Assembly: GCA_002422425.1 (NCBI GenBank)
Contig: DIVG01000034.1
Location: 1 to 50,691 of the forward strand
Direction of reading: 5' to 3'
From: Akkermansiaceae bacterium UBA6138
GTDB lineage: Bacteria > Verrucomicrobiota > Verrucomicrobiia > Verrucomicrobiales > DEV007
Length of the DNA stretch: 50,691 nt
Shown in pieces: positions 8,278-18,157 of the stretch. How positions within the stretch are numbered: the first letter of the stretch is position 1; each line of letters starts with the position of its first letter. The position numbers and the translations under genes are program-made. The notes below the pieces were generated by a model that saw only the letters and a program-made list of their open reading frames with translations, had not been told where the DNA came from and did not search any database.

Positions 8278-10413
8278 TCAGTGGTCCGTTTTACAGAACT
8301 TCCTCGGGATGAGGTCGTGGGGCACTTGTTCGACGTAAACGTTTCGGGAGGCGGCGCAGTCCTCGCTCGCGAGCCGCCCGCTCTCCCGACAGAGTTCCAT
8401 CGCAATGACCTCTTCAGGCTCGGCGAAGTCGGTGAATTCATAGCCAATACGCTGAGCCGCAGTCATGATGTCATTCCAAACCGGCAACGCGATTCGTCCG
8501 CCGTAGGCACCGTCCATGATCGAAACCGGACGGTCCAGGCCGATCCAGACCCCGCCTGCGAGACGGCTCGTATACCCGACGAACCAGGCGTCATGAAAGT
8601 CGTTGGTGGTTCCGGTCTTACCTCCGGCGGCGGCAGAAAAGCCGAGTTTCCGGAGCCCGGCGGCGGTGCCTCCCTCTTCAAGCACTTTTTTGAGGATGTT
8701 TGAGGTGAGCCAGGTCGCACCCGGAGAAAGCACCCGGTAATTTTTGTCTTCATGCTGGTAGAGGACGGAGCCGTCGCGATCGGTCACCGACTCAATGAAG
8801 TAGGGCTCGTGGCGAATTCCGCCTGTCGCGAAAATCGTGTAGGCGCTCGTCACGCCTCGTAAATCCGCTCCCACCGTGCCGATGTAGAGGGTAGCGCTCG
8901 GTTCGGCCCGCTCCGCCGCTCCGAGACCGGCGTGCTCCATCATCGCGAGGACATGCTCGATCCCGGCTCGCTCCCCAACGCGCGCGGTCATCGTATTGCG
9001 CGATCTGATGAGGCCAATTTCCACCGGAAGCATGCCGCCGAAAACCCCGTCTGCATTATCGGGACTCCAACCGAAACGGTCCCACTTGATTTCGCCAGGC
9101 TTGATCGGGCCGTCACTCACGTGCATCCCCGGAAAGAGCCCGCGCTCGAAAGCGGCACCATAAACGAGGGGCTTGAAAATGGAGCCCAACGGACGTTTCG
9201 CCTGGGTCGCGCGATTGAAAGCGCTGTGAGAGAAGTCGCGTCCTCCCACGACCGCACGCATCGCCCCGGAGAAATTCTCCATTATCACTGCAGCCGCCTG
9301 AAGATAAGCGGGATCTCCCTCCCGATGGGCAGCATAAGGCGGATGAGGGAAAGAGGCCAGCCCCTCAATCGCGACTAAATGCTTCGCTACGGCATCCTCG
9401 GCCGCGAGCTGAAGCCTGCTGTCAAAGGTCGTCTTCACCGAAAGCCCGCCCACTCCCGCGAGCGAAGGAAACATTGCCCCGACTTCGTCGGCGACCATCT
9501 TGAGAAGGTGGTTCTGCTCCGAAATTTTGGCATGCTGTCGCAGCATTTCCATCCATCGACTCTGCGGCAATACCTCGGGACGGGCGGATTCCCAGATGGA
9601 CGCTTCCGCCTCGGTAATGAACCCCTCGTGCGCCATACGTTGCAGGGTAGTGCGCATCTCGCGGTGGGCCGCCGCATAGTTGCGGAAGGGGGAGAAACCG
9701 TTCGGTGCCCTGATGATTCCGGCGAGCATGGCGGATTCGGGAAGGGTAAGATCGGAGGCGGGCTTACCGAAGTAGCCCTGCGCCGCCTGCTCGATTCCGT
9801 TCATGCCCGTTCCCAGAAAGACACGGTTCACGTAGTGGGTGAGAATCTCCTCCTTCGAGAAATTTTTTTCGATGCGGCGGGCCAGCGCCATCTCGAGCAG
9901 CTTCCGCTGCATCGTGCGGCCGGTGAGTCCGAAGGACATGCGGGTGAGCTGCATGGTGAGAGTGCTCGCGCCCTGGACCGTGCGTTTTTCGCGGAAGTTC
10001 CGCAGCCACGCCCGGACAAGACCCCGATGGTCAATCCCGTGGTGACGATAAAAGCGGGTATCCTCCCTCGCCACCAGCGCTTTGAGAAAATAAGGCGACA
10101 CCTGATCAAGAGTAACGGGAGTCCCTACATTTTCGCCGTGGAGATAACCCACGAGCTGGCCGGTAGCGTCGGTGACGGTAGACTCAAGCGGCAAACGACC
10201 GACCGCTGTGATATCATAACGAGCCGCGAAACGGTCATAGTTAAACAGAACCATCGCCGCGATGAGGAGAAGGACGCATGCGGTCGAAAGGGCAACGTAG
10301 AGAGTCAGGCGGATGAAAGACCTGGGCAGAAAGGAGCCTGCCACGACGGAGGAGCCCTCCCGCTTCCGCGAGCGCGCCACCCGTTTGCGCGAACTTCTGG
10401 CAGGTCGTGTCAT
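8278..10413 (-). CDS. Class A penicillin-binding protein (GT51 + transpeptidase)
   Basis: A 711-residue bifunctional peptidoglycan synthase. A basic cytoplasmic N-terminus and one membrane anchor (about 33-57) are followed by the GT51 glycosyltransferase with catalytic Glu in AREDTRFYRHHGID (E117) and QGASTLTMQLTR (147-158). The transpeptidase has the active-site SIFK (S411-K414), SRN (471-473) and KTGTT (599-603). All catalytic motifs of both domains are intact. The C-terminus is short and lacks the PBP1C-specific extension, so it is closer to PBP1A-type enzymes. It polymerises and cross-links murein on the periplasmic face. It lies 26 nt downstream of rapA on the same strand and could be read from it. 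AAGGGG immediately before the ATG is too close to be a good ribosome site. Confidence 0.93.
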   Translation of the reverse strand: MTRPARSSRKRVARSRKREGSSVVAGSFLPRSFIRLTLYVALSTACVLLLIAAMVLFNYDRFAARYDITAVGRLPLESTVTDATGQLVGYLHGENVGTPVTLDQVSPYFLKALVAREDTRFYRHHGIDHRGLVRAWLRNFREKRTVQGASTLTMQLTRMSFGLTGRTMQRKLLEMALARRIEKNFSKEEILTHYVNRVFLGTGMNGIEQAAQGYFGKPASDLTLPESAMLAGIIRAPNGFSPFRNYAAAHREMRTTLQRMAHEGFITEAEASIWESARPEVLPQSRWMEMLRQHAKISEQNHLLKMVADEVGAMFPSLAGVGGLSVKTTFDSRLQLAAEDAVAKHLVAIEGLASFPHPPYAAHREGDPAYLQAAAVIMENFSGAMRAVVGGRDFSHSAFNRATQAKRPLGSIFKPLVYGAAFERGLFPGMHVSDGPIKPGEIKWDRFGWSPDNADGVFGGMLPVEIGLIRSRNTMTARVGERAGIEHVLAMMEHAGLGAAERAEPSATLYIGTVGADLRGVTSAYTIFATGGIRHEPYFIESVTDRDGSVLYQHEDKNYRVLSPGATWLTSNILKKVLEEGGTAAGLRKLGFSAAAGGKTGTTNDFHDAWFVGYTSRLAGGVWIGLDRPVSIMDGAYGGRIALPVWNDIMTAAQRIGYEFTDFAEPEEVIAMELCRESGRLASEDCAASRNVYVEQVPHDLIPRKFCKTDH

Positions 10414-10439
10414 CCCCTTGGGAAAAATGGTTCGCTGTG

Positions 10440-13247
10440 TTATGCCATCGCGAGGATGAGCCGCACCGAGTCAATCCGCAGCGGGGTGTCGGTGAGATAT
10501 TTTTTTAATTCCACTTGAGCGGCCCGCACCATCGCGATCTCCTCTTCGCGGACGGGGTGATTCATCCCCTGCAGACGAACGAGTCGCTCGATGTCGGCGG
10601 CGAGTTGTTCCTCCATGCGCTCAATGGCGGCGACACGGATCTCCCCGGCGCGATCCTCGGACTCCCGGCTTGCGACCTCAAGAAGCGGCGGGATGGTGGC
10701 GCGAAGAGCACGCGACTTTTCCCGGAGAAAAGTACTCGGGCCGGGGCGGCCGTCACGGCGAATGCGCTCAATGTCGAAGTCGGCAGTCCGGTTGCGCCCT
10801 TTCTGATCGACGATAACACGAATCGGCTTCGAAGGCAGGAACCGCTCGGCATGGAGATGCTCGGGAGCGACACATTCCAGCACGCAAACGGTCTCGACCA
10901 TAAGGAGTTGCTCGGACGAGCCCTCGAGCCGGAAGAAAGCGGCGTTACCATGGTCGGTCGAAATGAGACTCTCAAGCGCGCTCATGACCATAGGATGATC
11001 AGCGGTAAGAAAGGTGATATCCTCCCGAGCGAGGGCGAGGGCCCGGTCGAAGGTGACCGGGAGCCCGTCTTCGGGCAGACCCGGAAATGCCTCGGCGGAG
11101 AACAGGTGCTCGGGAGTCAACACATAACTGCGGTCACCAAGATCCTCGACGGTGACGCCGAAATGATCAAAGACTTTGAGCATGAGGTGCTCAAGGCGGT
11201 TGTCTTCGTCGAGAGTCTCAATCCGGGAAACGAGAGCCTGTCCCTGGTCGCGGTCGAAGGAACTCATTTCAAGGAGATGGTCCCGACCCTGCTCAAGCTC
11301 TTTGTCGAGAAGTTCCTTGTAGGCGCGGGTGCGGTCGAGGAGATCGGGGAGCGCCTCTTCGCGCTCGACGGGGTCGGCTTTGAGGAGCCTCCCGAGTTCG
11401 TCGCGAAATTCCCGATGGATCGCCCCGGCACCGTGAAGGGTGTTTTCAAAAGCGCCGAGCCCCCGGTGATACCAAAGCGCCTTGAGTTCCTCGCCGGTGC
11501 CTTCGACAAAAGGCACGTGGATGTGAATGTCTTCGGTCTGCCCGATGCGGTCGAGTCGCCCGATGCGCTGCTCAAGAAGGCCGGGATCAGCGGGCAAGTC
11601 AAAAAGGATGAGGTGATGAGCGAACTGGAAATTGCGCCCTTCGGACCCGATCTCGGAACAGAGGAGGAGGCGTGCCCCCATCTCCTCTTCGGCGAACCAG
11701 GCCGCGTTTTTATCCCGCTGCAGAAGGGAGAGTCCTTCGTGGAACATCGTCGCCTGCGCGCTGATGCGCTCACGCAGGGCCGCCTCGATCGCCTCGACGG
11801 TCTCCCTCGCGTGGGTGATGAGGAGAAATTTTGATTCCGTATCCGAGCGCAGGAGCGCCTTGAGCCAGTCGAGTTTCATCTCAAAGGCGTCTTCCTCATC
11901 GCACGCAAGGGGACAGAGGTGGGCGATGCGCCGGGGAAAAGTTTCGAGGACAAGGCGGCGGTTGCGGAAGAGGACGCGGCCGGGACCGTGCAGATCAATG
12001 AGAGCCCGGCGGCAGGTGTCCCGGCGAGCGGGCGTCTGGTCTTCTTTTAACTTCGCAGCCGTGTCTTTACCGAGAAGGGCACCGATGGACTTGAGCTCTT
12101 TCGCAGTCAGGTCCTTGTCTCCCCGGAGTCGATCCGCGAGATCGGAGATGGCCCGATATTTTTCCGACTCACGGATGAATTCGTCAAGATCGGAGAAACG
12201 GGCCGGATCAAGAAGTCGGAGCCGGGCAAAGTGCCCCTCGCGTCCAAGCTGCTCGGGTGTCGCGGTGAGAAGGAGGAGACCGATGGAGTTCCCGGCAATG
12301 GCCTCGACGGCATCATATTCGGGGCTTGAGGATTCGACGCTCCACTCGAGGTGGTGGGCCTCGTCGACGATAGTGAGGTCCCATTCGCCCGCAGCGGCCT
12401 GGGCGGCTCGCTTCGGGTGCGAGGCGATCCACGAGGTCGGGCAGAGGATCATCTGATCGTCGAAAAAGGGATTAACCTCTTTCTCCGGGTCCGCAGCGAG
12501 GGATCCGGTCTCGATCGAGACGGCGCGTTCCTCGTCGTAAATCGCGAAGGAAAGAGCAAATCGCCGGTAAAGTTCCACGAACCACTGGTTTACGAGCGCG
12601 TCGGGAACGAGGATGAGAATGCGCGAAGCGCGCCCGCAGAGATGGAGTCGATGGAGGATGAGACAGGCCTCGATCGTTTTCCCGAGACCGACCTCGTCAG
12701 CCAGGAGGACGCGCGGCGCAGCGCGGTTCGCGACCTCTTCGGCGATATAGAGCTGGTGCGGGATAAGCGAAATGCGACCGCCCACAAGTCCCCGGACATC
12801 GCTGGCGCGGGCCTCGTGCTGGGACCGGATCGCCGACTGGCGCAGACTCCAGAGCCGCGGGTCGTCACTGATACCCGAGAGAAGCCGCTGCTCGGGGCGC
12901 TGCACATTCATCGTATCCGAGAGACTGCTCTCGGGCAGCTCACGGCCTTCACTGTCGATGTAGACGAGACGTTTTTCCTCCTCGCGGACCTCGGCAACGA
13001 CGAAGGCGTTTCCCTCCTGGTCCCTGACCGAATCGCCCGGCTCGAAGACGACGCGGCGGAGCGGGGCATTGCGCGCCGCGTAGGTGATGGTCTCGCCAAC
13101 GGCAGGGTAAAACGCTTTCACGTGGGTATAGTCCGAAGAAATAATGAGGGCGAGGCCGAATTCGGTTTGGGTTTCACTAATCCAGCGCTGACCCGGAGCA
13201 AACTGCGTTGGGTCGGCGGTGTCGGTCTGATAACGCGAGGCTTTCAT
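10440..13247 (-). CDS. rapA: RNA polymerase-associated SNF2-family ATPase RapA
   Basis: A 935-residue Swi2/Snf2 ATPase that recycles RNA polymerase after transcription. The N-terminus has the tandem Tudor-like region typical of RapA (GQRWISETQTEFGLALI, then GDSVRDQEGN). LIPHQLYIAEEV leads into Walker A DEVGLGKT (184-191) and the DEAH box (295-298). The second RecA lobe carries GSEGRNFQFAHHLILFDLP and QRIGRLDRIGQ. Length and domain order match the proteobacterial protein of about 968 residues, so the orthology call is strong. An upstream in-frame ATG at 13322 would add 25 residues that look non-coding; I choose the ATG at 13247 because the RapA N-terminal homology starts just after it. Confidence 0.92.
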   Translation of the reverse strand: MKASRYQTDTADPTQFAPGQRWISETQTEFGLALIISSDYTHVKAFYPAVGETITYAARNAPLRRVVFEPGDSVRDQEGNAFVVAEVREEEKRLVYIDSEGRELPESSLSDTMNVQRPEQRLLSGISDDPRLWSLRQSAIRSQHEARASDVRGLVGGRISLIPHQLYIAEEVANRAAPRVLLADEVGLGKTIEACLILHRLHLCGRASRILILVPDALVNQWFVELYRRFALSFAIYDEERAVSIETGSLAADPEKEVNPFFDDQMILCPTSWIASHPKRAAQAAAGEWDLTIVDEAHHLEWSVESSSPEYDAVEAIAGNSIGLLLLTATPEQLGREGHFARLRLLDPARFSDLDEFIRESEKYRAISDLADRLRGDKDLTAKELKSIGALLGKDTAAKLKEDQTPARRDTCRRALIDLHGPGRVLFRNRRLVLETFPRRIAHLCPLACDEEDAFEMKLDWLKALLRSDTESKFLLITHARETVEAIEAALRERISAQATMFHEGLSLLQRDKNAAWFAEEEMGARLLLCSEIGSEGRNFQFAHHLILFDLPADPGLLEQRIGRLDRIGQTEDIHIHVPFVEGTGEELKALWYHRGLGAFENTLHGAGAIHREFRDELGRLLKADPVEREEALPDLLDRTRAYKELLDKELEQGRDHLLEMSSFDRDQGQALVSRIETLDEDNRLEHLMLKVFDHFGVTVEDLGDRSYVLTPEHLFSAEAFPGLPEDGLPVTFDRALALAREDITFLTADHPMVMSALESLISTDHGNAAFFRLEGSSEQLLMVETVCVLECVAPEHLHAERFLPSKPIRVIVDQKGRNRTADFDIERIRRDGRPGPSTFLREKSRALRATIPPLLEVASRESEDRAGEIRVAAIERMEEQLAADIERLVRLQGMNHPVREEEIAMVRAAQVELKKYLTDTPLRIDSVRLILAMA

Positions 13248-13435
13248 ACAATAATGACGGAGGGACCAGAAGGGTAACGCGTTTCGTGCATTGCGCCAGT
13301 TTTGGGACCGGTAAATTTGCACCCCGGCAGATTAGCGGCGCGGCGGGCATTCGACCGCACCTCTTCCTGACCGATAGCCGCTCACGGGCGTGATCCGGCA
13401 CCCGTAAAGGTAAGGACCCGCGCCTCGAGATAGGG

Positions 13436-14631
13436 TTAAAAGGGATTCCAGCGCAGCCGGAGCTGGTCCGTCGCCGAGATCGCGAGGATGTCCCGCTCGC
13501 CGCGCAGATGCACATTCCCGATTTGGTAGGTCGGACTTCGATTGGCCGGGCTGCCCTCGTCCGGGAACGCTTGATTCCCGTAGATCCTGTCGTCGGCGCG
13601 GAAAGGGACGGCGATATGGGAAAGCGAATACAGTCCGTCGGGCCACGCCAGGCCCGGATCCGAGATCGTCGGGGCCGTCGCCGCAGGCGGGAAAGCGCGC
13701 ACCTCGACCGCCGCCGGCGTGACGGTCTCACGGCGATTCGAGAGAATCGTAACGGTGAAATCCCGCTCACCTGATTTCAGGGTCGCGGCCAGCTTCTCCA
13801 GCCCGAGCCAGTGCCCCGCACGCGCCTGCCAGACGGCAAACGCCGCCATGGGACTGACCCCGATCGCGGGAGAGAGCAGGACCACGCCGTTGACGCGCGG
13901 GAGCGACTCATCCTGCAGGGAATCGAGGACATAGTGAACGGAGAGGGCCCCGCCGTTCGAGTAGCCGACGAGATAAAGCGGCTTGTTCCCGACGTTGCGG
14001 CTGAGATGTTCCATCGCTAGCCTCACCGCCGCAGCCATGTCCTCCCACCCGAAGGTGACGAGTCCCGAGGGGGCAGTCCCGTGACCGGGCAGGCGCAGTC
14101 CGATGACATGGGCACCCTGCTCGTGGAGCGCCTCGCCGACCGTCCGCATGCTGTAGGGCGAGTCGGACATTCCGTGAAGGAGGAGGACTCCCGCCGCCGC
14201 TTCGCGCCCCTCCTGCCGCCACTCGAAGGTACGTTCCAGTCCGTTTCGTACTGTTCGGGGTTCGCGGGGCTGCCGGAGCGGTAGCGGCTGATGATATCGG
14301 GGCCGCCCGGATCAGTGATGGCGTAGACTTCTTTTTTCACGTCAGAAAAAAGGGCTTCCTCGATCGCGAGGTAGTCGGTGAAAGTCGAAGCGTCGCTCTT
14401 TTCCGTAAATTCTCCGTCCAGCCTGACCTCGTGCCAGAGCGAGAGATCGGGCCGCTGGTTCAGCGTGTAGATCGCGAGAATGACAATGACGATGAACCCG
14501 CCAAGGAGGAGATTAAAAACCGTCCTCACGATTCTCCCCGCGACGGTGAAGGAGAGCCAAGCAACGAGTTTCCCCCCTCCGGCAAGACGGGAAAAAAGGG
14601 CGAAGAAACGTCCGGGAACGGGAGAGTCCAT
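13436..14631 (-). pseudogene. Alpha/beta hydrolase with one frameshift
   Basis: Two overlapping minus-strand frames make one protein. The first (from 14631) has a membrane anchor near residues 32-55 and runs in sense to QYETDWN, then becomes Arg/Ser-rich nonsense. The second frame continues as RTFEWRQEGREAAAGVLLLHGMSDSPYS, with the oxyanion HG motif, then LVGYSNGGALS (nucleophile Ser in GxSxG) and a normal C-terminus at 13436. The frame change lies at about 14225-14245, equivalent to one missing base. Everything else looks intact, so this is either a recent loss of function or a sequence error. If translated, the product would be a membrane-anchored esterase or lipase-like hydrolase. It is on the rapA strand, 188 nt upstream of the chosen rapA start. 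Confidence 0.75.
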
Positions 14632-14710
14632 GGGTTGAGGAAGCCCCGTGATAGGGACGCGTCAACTTCTCCCAGGCGGGGCGCTTGTCAAAAGGCGGGG
14701 GAGGTCACTG

Positions 14711-15988
14711 TCAGGCCTCCAACTCCCTCTCCAGCACCGCCATCGTCTCGCGCTGGCGTTTTTCGACGGCGAGGCGTCCGGTCGCGGCTTTGGCTTTGGC
14801 GGCGGCGGGGTCTTTGGCCATGGCGAGGACGGCCTCGGGGAGACGGTCGGGGTCGCCTTCTTTGTCGAAGTCGAAGAGCCAGTCTGCCAGCCCGATGTCT
14901 TCCCACATGTAGCCTTTCGTTGTCTGTTCGGACCAGCGGCAAACGATCGCGGGGATGCCCTGACCGATACACATGATGGGCGAGTGCATCTCGTTTCCGA
15001 AGAGTCCCGCGCTGCGCACGTAGACGCTCAGCGCCTCGCCCGTGAGCCAGTAGTCGGGACGCCACACGACGCGGTCTTTGCTCTCGTCGGGGAGCAGGTC
15101 GTAGATGACGTCTTTACCCACCTGCATCTGGGTGCGGTCCTCAGGACAGAGGAGGATTTTCAGATCGGTCTCCGCAATAACACGCCTGATCGCTTCGATA
15201 TGCGGGGCGTGGTCGTGCGCTTTCATCTCATCGTTGCGGGCCTGCTTGATGTCGTCCTTCGGCAGGTTTTTGATGAGCCAGTAGGGCGTGTAGCGCAGGC
15301 GCGGGATGCAGCAGAGAAACTCACCTTCCTTGAGCCCGTTCGCTTCGAGAAAGGCGGTCGCCTTTTCGTCATCCTTGAGGTCACAGGCGAAGGCCCCGTC
15401 GGGCCCGAACTCCATCACCGGTGCGGTGCAGCCTCCCTCTTTCGCGAGGGCAAGGGAGCGGGAGTCGCGGAAGAAGACAAATCGCGCCCCGCTGAGGACT
15501 TCGATCGTCTTCTGGAAAGCTTCGTCCGAGGTCTCTTTCGTGGCGGTGGATTCTTTCTTCGAAACAGTGATCCCGTAAACGCCGTAGGGTTTTCCGGTGG
15601 CTTCGGTCCAGCGGATAACATCCTTTTGCGCCACGAGCGAGGGACCCGAACCGTGGAGGAGAAAGTCGCATTCCTCAAAAGCCGTCTTGAGCGCCTCGCC
15701 GCCCTTCGCGATTTTGAGTGTGGGAAAGCGAGCCGTCAGCAGTTCATCGACGCCGTTGTCGAGGCTGCTGGGCCAGAGCGTGATCTCCGCGTCGGGGAGG
15801 TGCTGTTCGAGGAGATGGAGGACACCGGGAGTGTGGGCGATGTCGCCGATATTAACGGTCTGCCACGAAGAACGCAGGAGGACACGTCGCGGACGGTCGG
15901 CGGCGCTGGACCCCATGGCGGTCGCTCCCAAGAGGAGTCCGAGGCGGGTCATCATGGAGCGGCGGGAGAGGGGGGCGGGGGATGTCAT
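14711..15988 (-). CDS. Polysaccharide pyruvyl transferase-family protein with Tat-like leader
   Basis: A 425-residue protein. The N-terminus MTSPAPLSRRSMMTRLGLLL has twin arginines before a hydrophobic stretch, like a Tat signal. The body is PF04230-like, with INIGD-type NIGDIAHTPGVLHLLE, a DFLLHGSGPSL segment, and GNEMHSPIMCIGQGIPAI near the C-terminus. Classical family members add pyruvate ketals to exopolysaccharide in the cytoplasm; an exported version has another role or a different acceptor. An upstream ATG (16066) would add 26 residues ahead of the leader; I prefer 15988 because the signal sequence then sits at the N-terminus. The exact substrate is unknown. Confidence 0.75.
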   Translation of the reverse strand: MTSPAPLSRRSMMTRLGLLLGATAMGSSAADRPRRVLLRSSWQTVNIGDIAHTPGVLHLLEQHLPDAEITLWPSSLDNGVDELLTARFPTLKIAKGGEALKTAFEECDFLLHGSGPSLVAQKDVIRWTEATGKPYGVYGITVSKKESTATKETSDEAFQKTIEVLSGARFVFFRDSRSLALAKEGGCTAPVMEFGPDGAFACDLKDDEKATAFLEANGLKEGEFLCCIPRLRYTPYWLIKNLPKDDIKQARNDEMKAHDHAPHIEAIRRVIAETDLKILLCPEDRTQMQVGKDVIYDLLPDESKDRVVWRPDYWLTGEALSVYVRSAGLFGNEMHSPIMCIGQGIPAIVCRWSEQTTKGYMWEDIGLADWLFDFDKEGDPDRLPEAVLAMAKDPAAAKAKAATGRLAVEKRQRETMAVLERELEA

Positions 15989-16082
15989 CCCGGAAGCATG
16001 AACCGGATCGGAGACTGCTGCCAGTCCATTCCGCCCCCGGCGGCGGCGAAAAAGCGCCGTGTCCAAAATGGCGGCGGCCTGC

Positions 16083-17384
16083 TCAGGGCTGATCGCGAGG
16101 CATCGCCGGTCTCACGCGGAGACGGTAGAAGAGGAAAAGCCCGGCATAGAGCGCGAGAAATATTCCGGGAAGCCAATAGAGACTCTCGCGAAAGGCCGGG
16201 TCCACCGCGGCCGAGGAAGTATCGCCGTTTTTCAAAAAGCGCAGGATGCCCCCGTAGACCAGACTGATCGCTCCGAAGCCGAGATTGAGGGCGAGCCCTT
16301 TGAAGCTCAGCACCGTGGCGCGGTGTCGCGAGTCGACCTGAGTATTGAGGTAATGTGAGGTGAAGAAATTCAGTAAACCGAATCCGACCGAGAAAAAGAC
16401 CACGACGGCGACGCCCCAGTGCGGAATGGCGAGGCTGATGCCGATGAGCCCGATGAAGATAAAAAGCGAGACGAAGAGGTAGTTGGCCCGCATCGACCGG
16501 TGCGCGACGAGCCACTCGGCGAGCTTCGGGGTGAAGATTCCGAGCGCGGAAAAGGCGGCTCCGATGACGCCGAACCAGACCACCGGAATGCCGATGAGCC
16601 GGTAGTATTCCGACGCGGTCGTGAGAAAGACCCGCGCGACACTGTCGTGCACGAGCGCCGCGAGGATGACCCCGGCGACGAGCGGCGTTTTCAGGATCCA
16701 GCCGCCCGCCGAGAGGATGCCCGACCACATCGAGGCCTCGCCGCCGCATTCGGTCTCAAGGGGCGGTTCTTTCATGAGACTGGTCACGACGACGGCGCAG
16801 AGCGCGGTAGCGAGGGTGAGGTAGACGGGAAAGCGGATCACCGTTTCCTTGTCCACCGTCCAGTCGCTCCCGAGCCACGCGAGCGCGCGGTTCACGAGTT
16901 CGGGATCGTAGACGGCCGCACCGGTCAGCATCGCGAAGACGAAGGCGATCGAAGAAAGCCGCATCAGGCGCGAGAGGACGCGGGGCCAGCGGGTCTTTTG
17001 CGCTTCGCGGGGGATCGAGTCGTAGGCGAGGGCCTCGTCCGCCCCGCTCGCGGCGGCTTCGGCGGCGCCGGAGAGGAGGCGGTTCACGACCCAGGCCCAG
17101 AAGACAACACTGTTGTTGCCGAAGGGGACAAAGGCGAGGACAGCCATCTCGAGCACCATCAGCACGGCCGCCCCGACGACCATGCGCTTGCGCCCGATGC
17201 GGTCGGCGAGAGCGCCCGAGGGCACTTCGAGGACGACGATGGAGACCGCCCAGATCGCATTGAGAATCGCGAACTGCGCCATCGTCAGTCCGTAGTCGAG
17301 CTGGATCACCGCGAAAACCGGGTAATAAAAGCGGGCGTTGAAGAGAAGACGAAAGGCGATGAATAACGGAAGATTTCGAATCAT
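16083..17384 (-). CDS. Major facilitator superfamily transporter
   Basis: A 433-residue, about 12-helix MFS permease. The cytoplasmic loop between helices 2 and 3 has the MFS signature GALADRIGRKRMVV. A longer frame opens at 17537, but its first 51 residues are polar and Arg-rich, unlike a membrane protein start, so the ATG at 17384 is chosen (MIRNLPLFIAFRLLF). A periplasmic or cytoplasmic insertion sits near the middle (DPELVNRALAWLGSDWTVDKE). Substrate not identifiable. It shares strand with the pyruvyl transferase-like gene (94-nt gap) and is divergent from the EF-hand gene across 122 nt. Confidence 0.85.
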   Translation of the reverse strand: MIRNLPLFIAFRLLFNARFYYPVFAVIQLDYGLTMAQFAILNAIWAVSIVVLEVPSGALADRIGRKRMVVGAAVLMVLEMAVLAFVPFGNNSVVFWAWVVNRLLSGAAEAAASGADEALAYDSIPREAQKTRWPRVLSRLMRLSSIAFVFAMLTGAAVYDPELVNRALAWLGSDWTVDKETVIRFPVYLTLATALCAVVVTSLMKEPPLETECGGEASMWSGILSAGGWILKTPLVAGVILAALVHDSVARVFLTTASEYYRLIGIPVVWFGVIGAAFSALGIFTPKLAEWLVAHRSMRANYLFVSLFIFIGLIGISLAIPHWGVAVVVFFSVGFGLLNFFTSHYLNTQVDSRHRATVLSFKGLALNLGFGAISLVYGGILRFLKNGDTSSAAVDPAFRESLYWLPGIFLALYAGLFLFYRLRVRPAMPRDQP

Positions 17385-17506
17385 GGAAAAATCAGGGTAG
17401 CGCGACAGAATGGCCCCGCGCTTGAATTGAGCTCCGCATGAGGGATTGTTGAGCACGTTTTTGACTCTCTCCAATCTTTTTCCCTTCTCTGATCTGCGGA
17501 ACCGAA

Positions 17507-18019
17507 ATGCCAGCGCCTGCTGTTTCCCCCAAAGCACTCGCGTCCCTCATCGGGGCAGTTTGCCTGACCACGGTGCCCTCCTCGTGCCGAACACTCGAAC
17601 CGGATCCCGAAGAGCCGGGAGTCATCAGTCGGCCCGTCTTCGCCCTCATTGATCTTGACGGTGACGACAGGGTTTCACCTGCCGAAATGGCGAAATTCAA
17701 ACACCGGGAAGGCCTCGCCGAATTCGACCTCAACGACGACGGGAAGATCTCGCTCCTCGAATGGAAATCGGCCAAACCGACCGCAAGGGACAGCGAAGCG
17801 AGTTTCCGACAGCTCGATCGCGATAATGACAGCATCATAACAGAAGAAGAAGCGGTGCTATCAATCAGCGAACTCCCGCCGTTCCGGGAAGGCTTTCGCC
17901 AAATGGACGCGAACGGCGACGGGCACCTGCACTGGGAGGAGTATGCCGCCGGTGATGCCGATTCACTCAATGTGAACCTTTTCTCAACACCTCCGGTGCC
18001 ATCGCCCGCGCCGCACTGA
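17507..18019 (+). CDS. Exported EF-hand calcium-binding protein
   Basis: A 170-residue protein with an N-terminal hydrophobic leader and a Cys at 27 (PSSC, a poor lipobox). Four EF-hand loops follow: DLDGDDRVSPAE (49-60), DLNDDGKISLLE (74-85), DRDNDSIITEEE (104-115) and DANGDGHLHWEE (134-145). Each keeps the Asp at loop position 1 and Glu at position 12, so all four should bind calcium. The Pro-rich C-terminus is probably disordered. Likely a periplasmic or outer-membrane calcium-binding protein; partner unknown. Secreted EF-hand proteins are common in Planctomycetes and Verrucomicrobia. Confidence 0.8.
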   Translation: MPAPAVSPKALASLIGAVCLTTVPSSCRTLEPDPEEPGVISRPVFALIDLDGDDRVSPAEMAKFKHREGLAEFDLNDDGKISLLEWKSAKPTARDSEASFRQLDRDNDSIITEEEAVLSISELPPFREGFRQMDANGDGHLHWEEYAAGDADSLNVNLFSTPPVPSPAPH

Positions 18020-18157
18020 TCGGGGCGGCCCTTTCCTTCCGGACAAACACCGCCCGCCCGGTGAAATCGGCTGGAAAATCACGCGAAAACGTGGATAGAG
18101 AGTTTGTCGGCTCGGTGCGGGAAATCTGCGCGAGCCGCTCCCGGCGATCGTCATTTC

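Noticed and set aside
10515..11834. 439-codon plus-strand frame
   Set aside because: Shadow of rapA; RapA motifs on the other strand are unambiguous.
14648..16267. 539-codon plus-strand frame
   Set aside because: It is antisense to the pyruvyl transferase-like gene, which has clear family blocks. No recognisable protein features.
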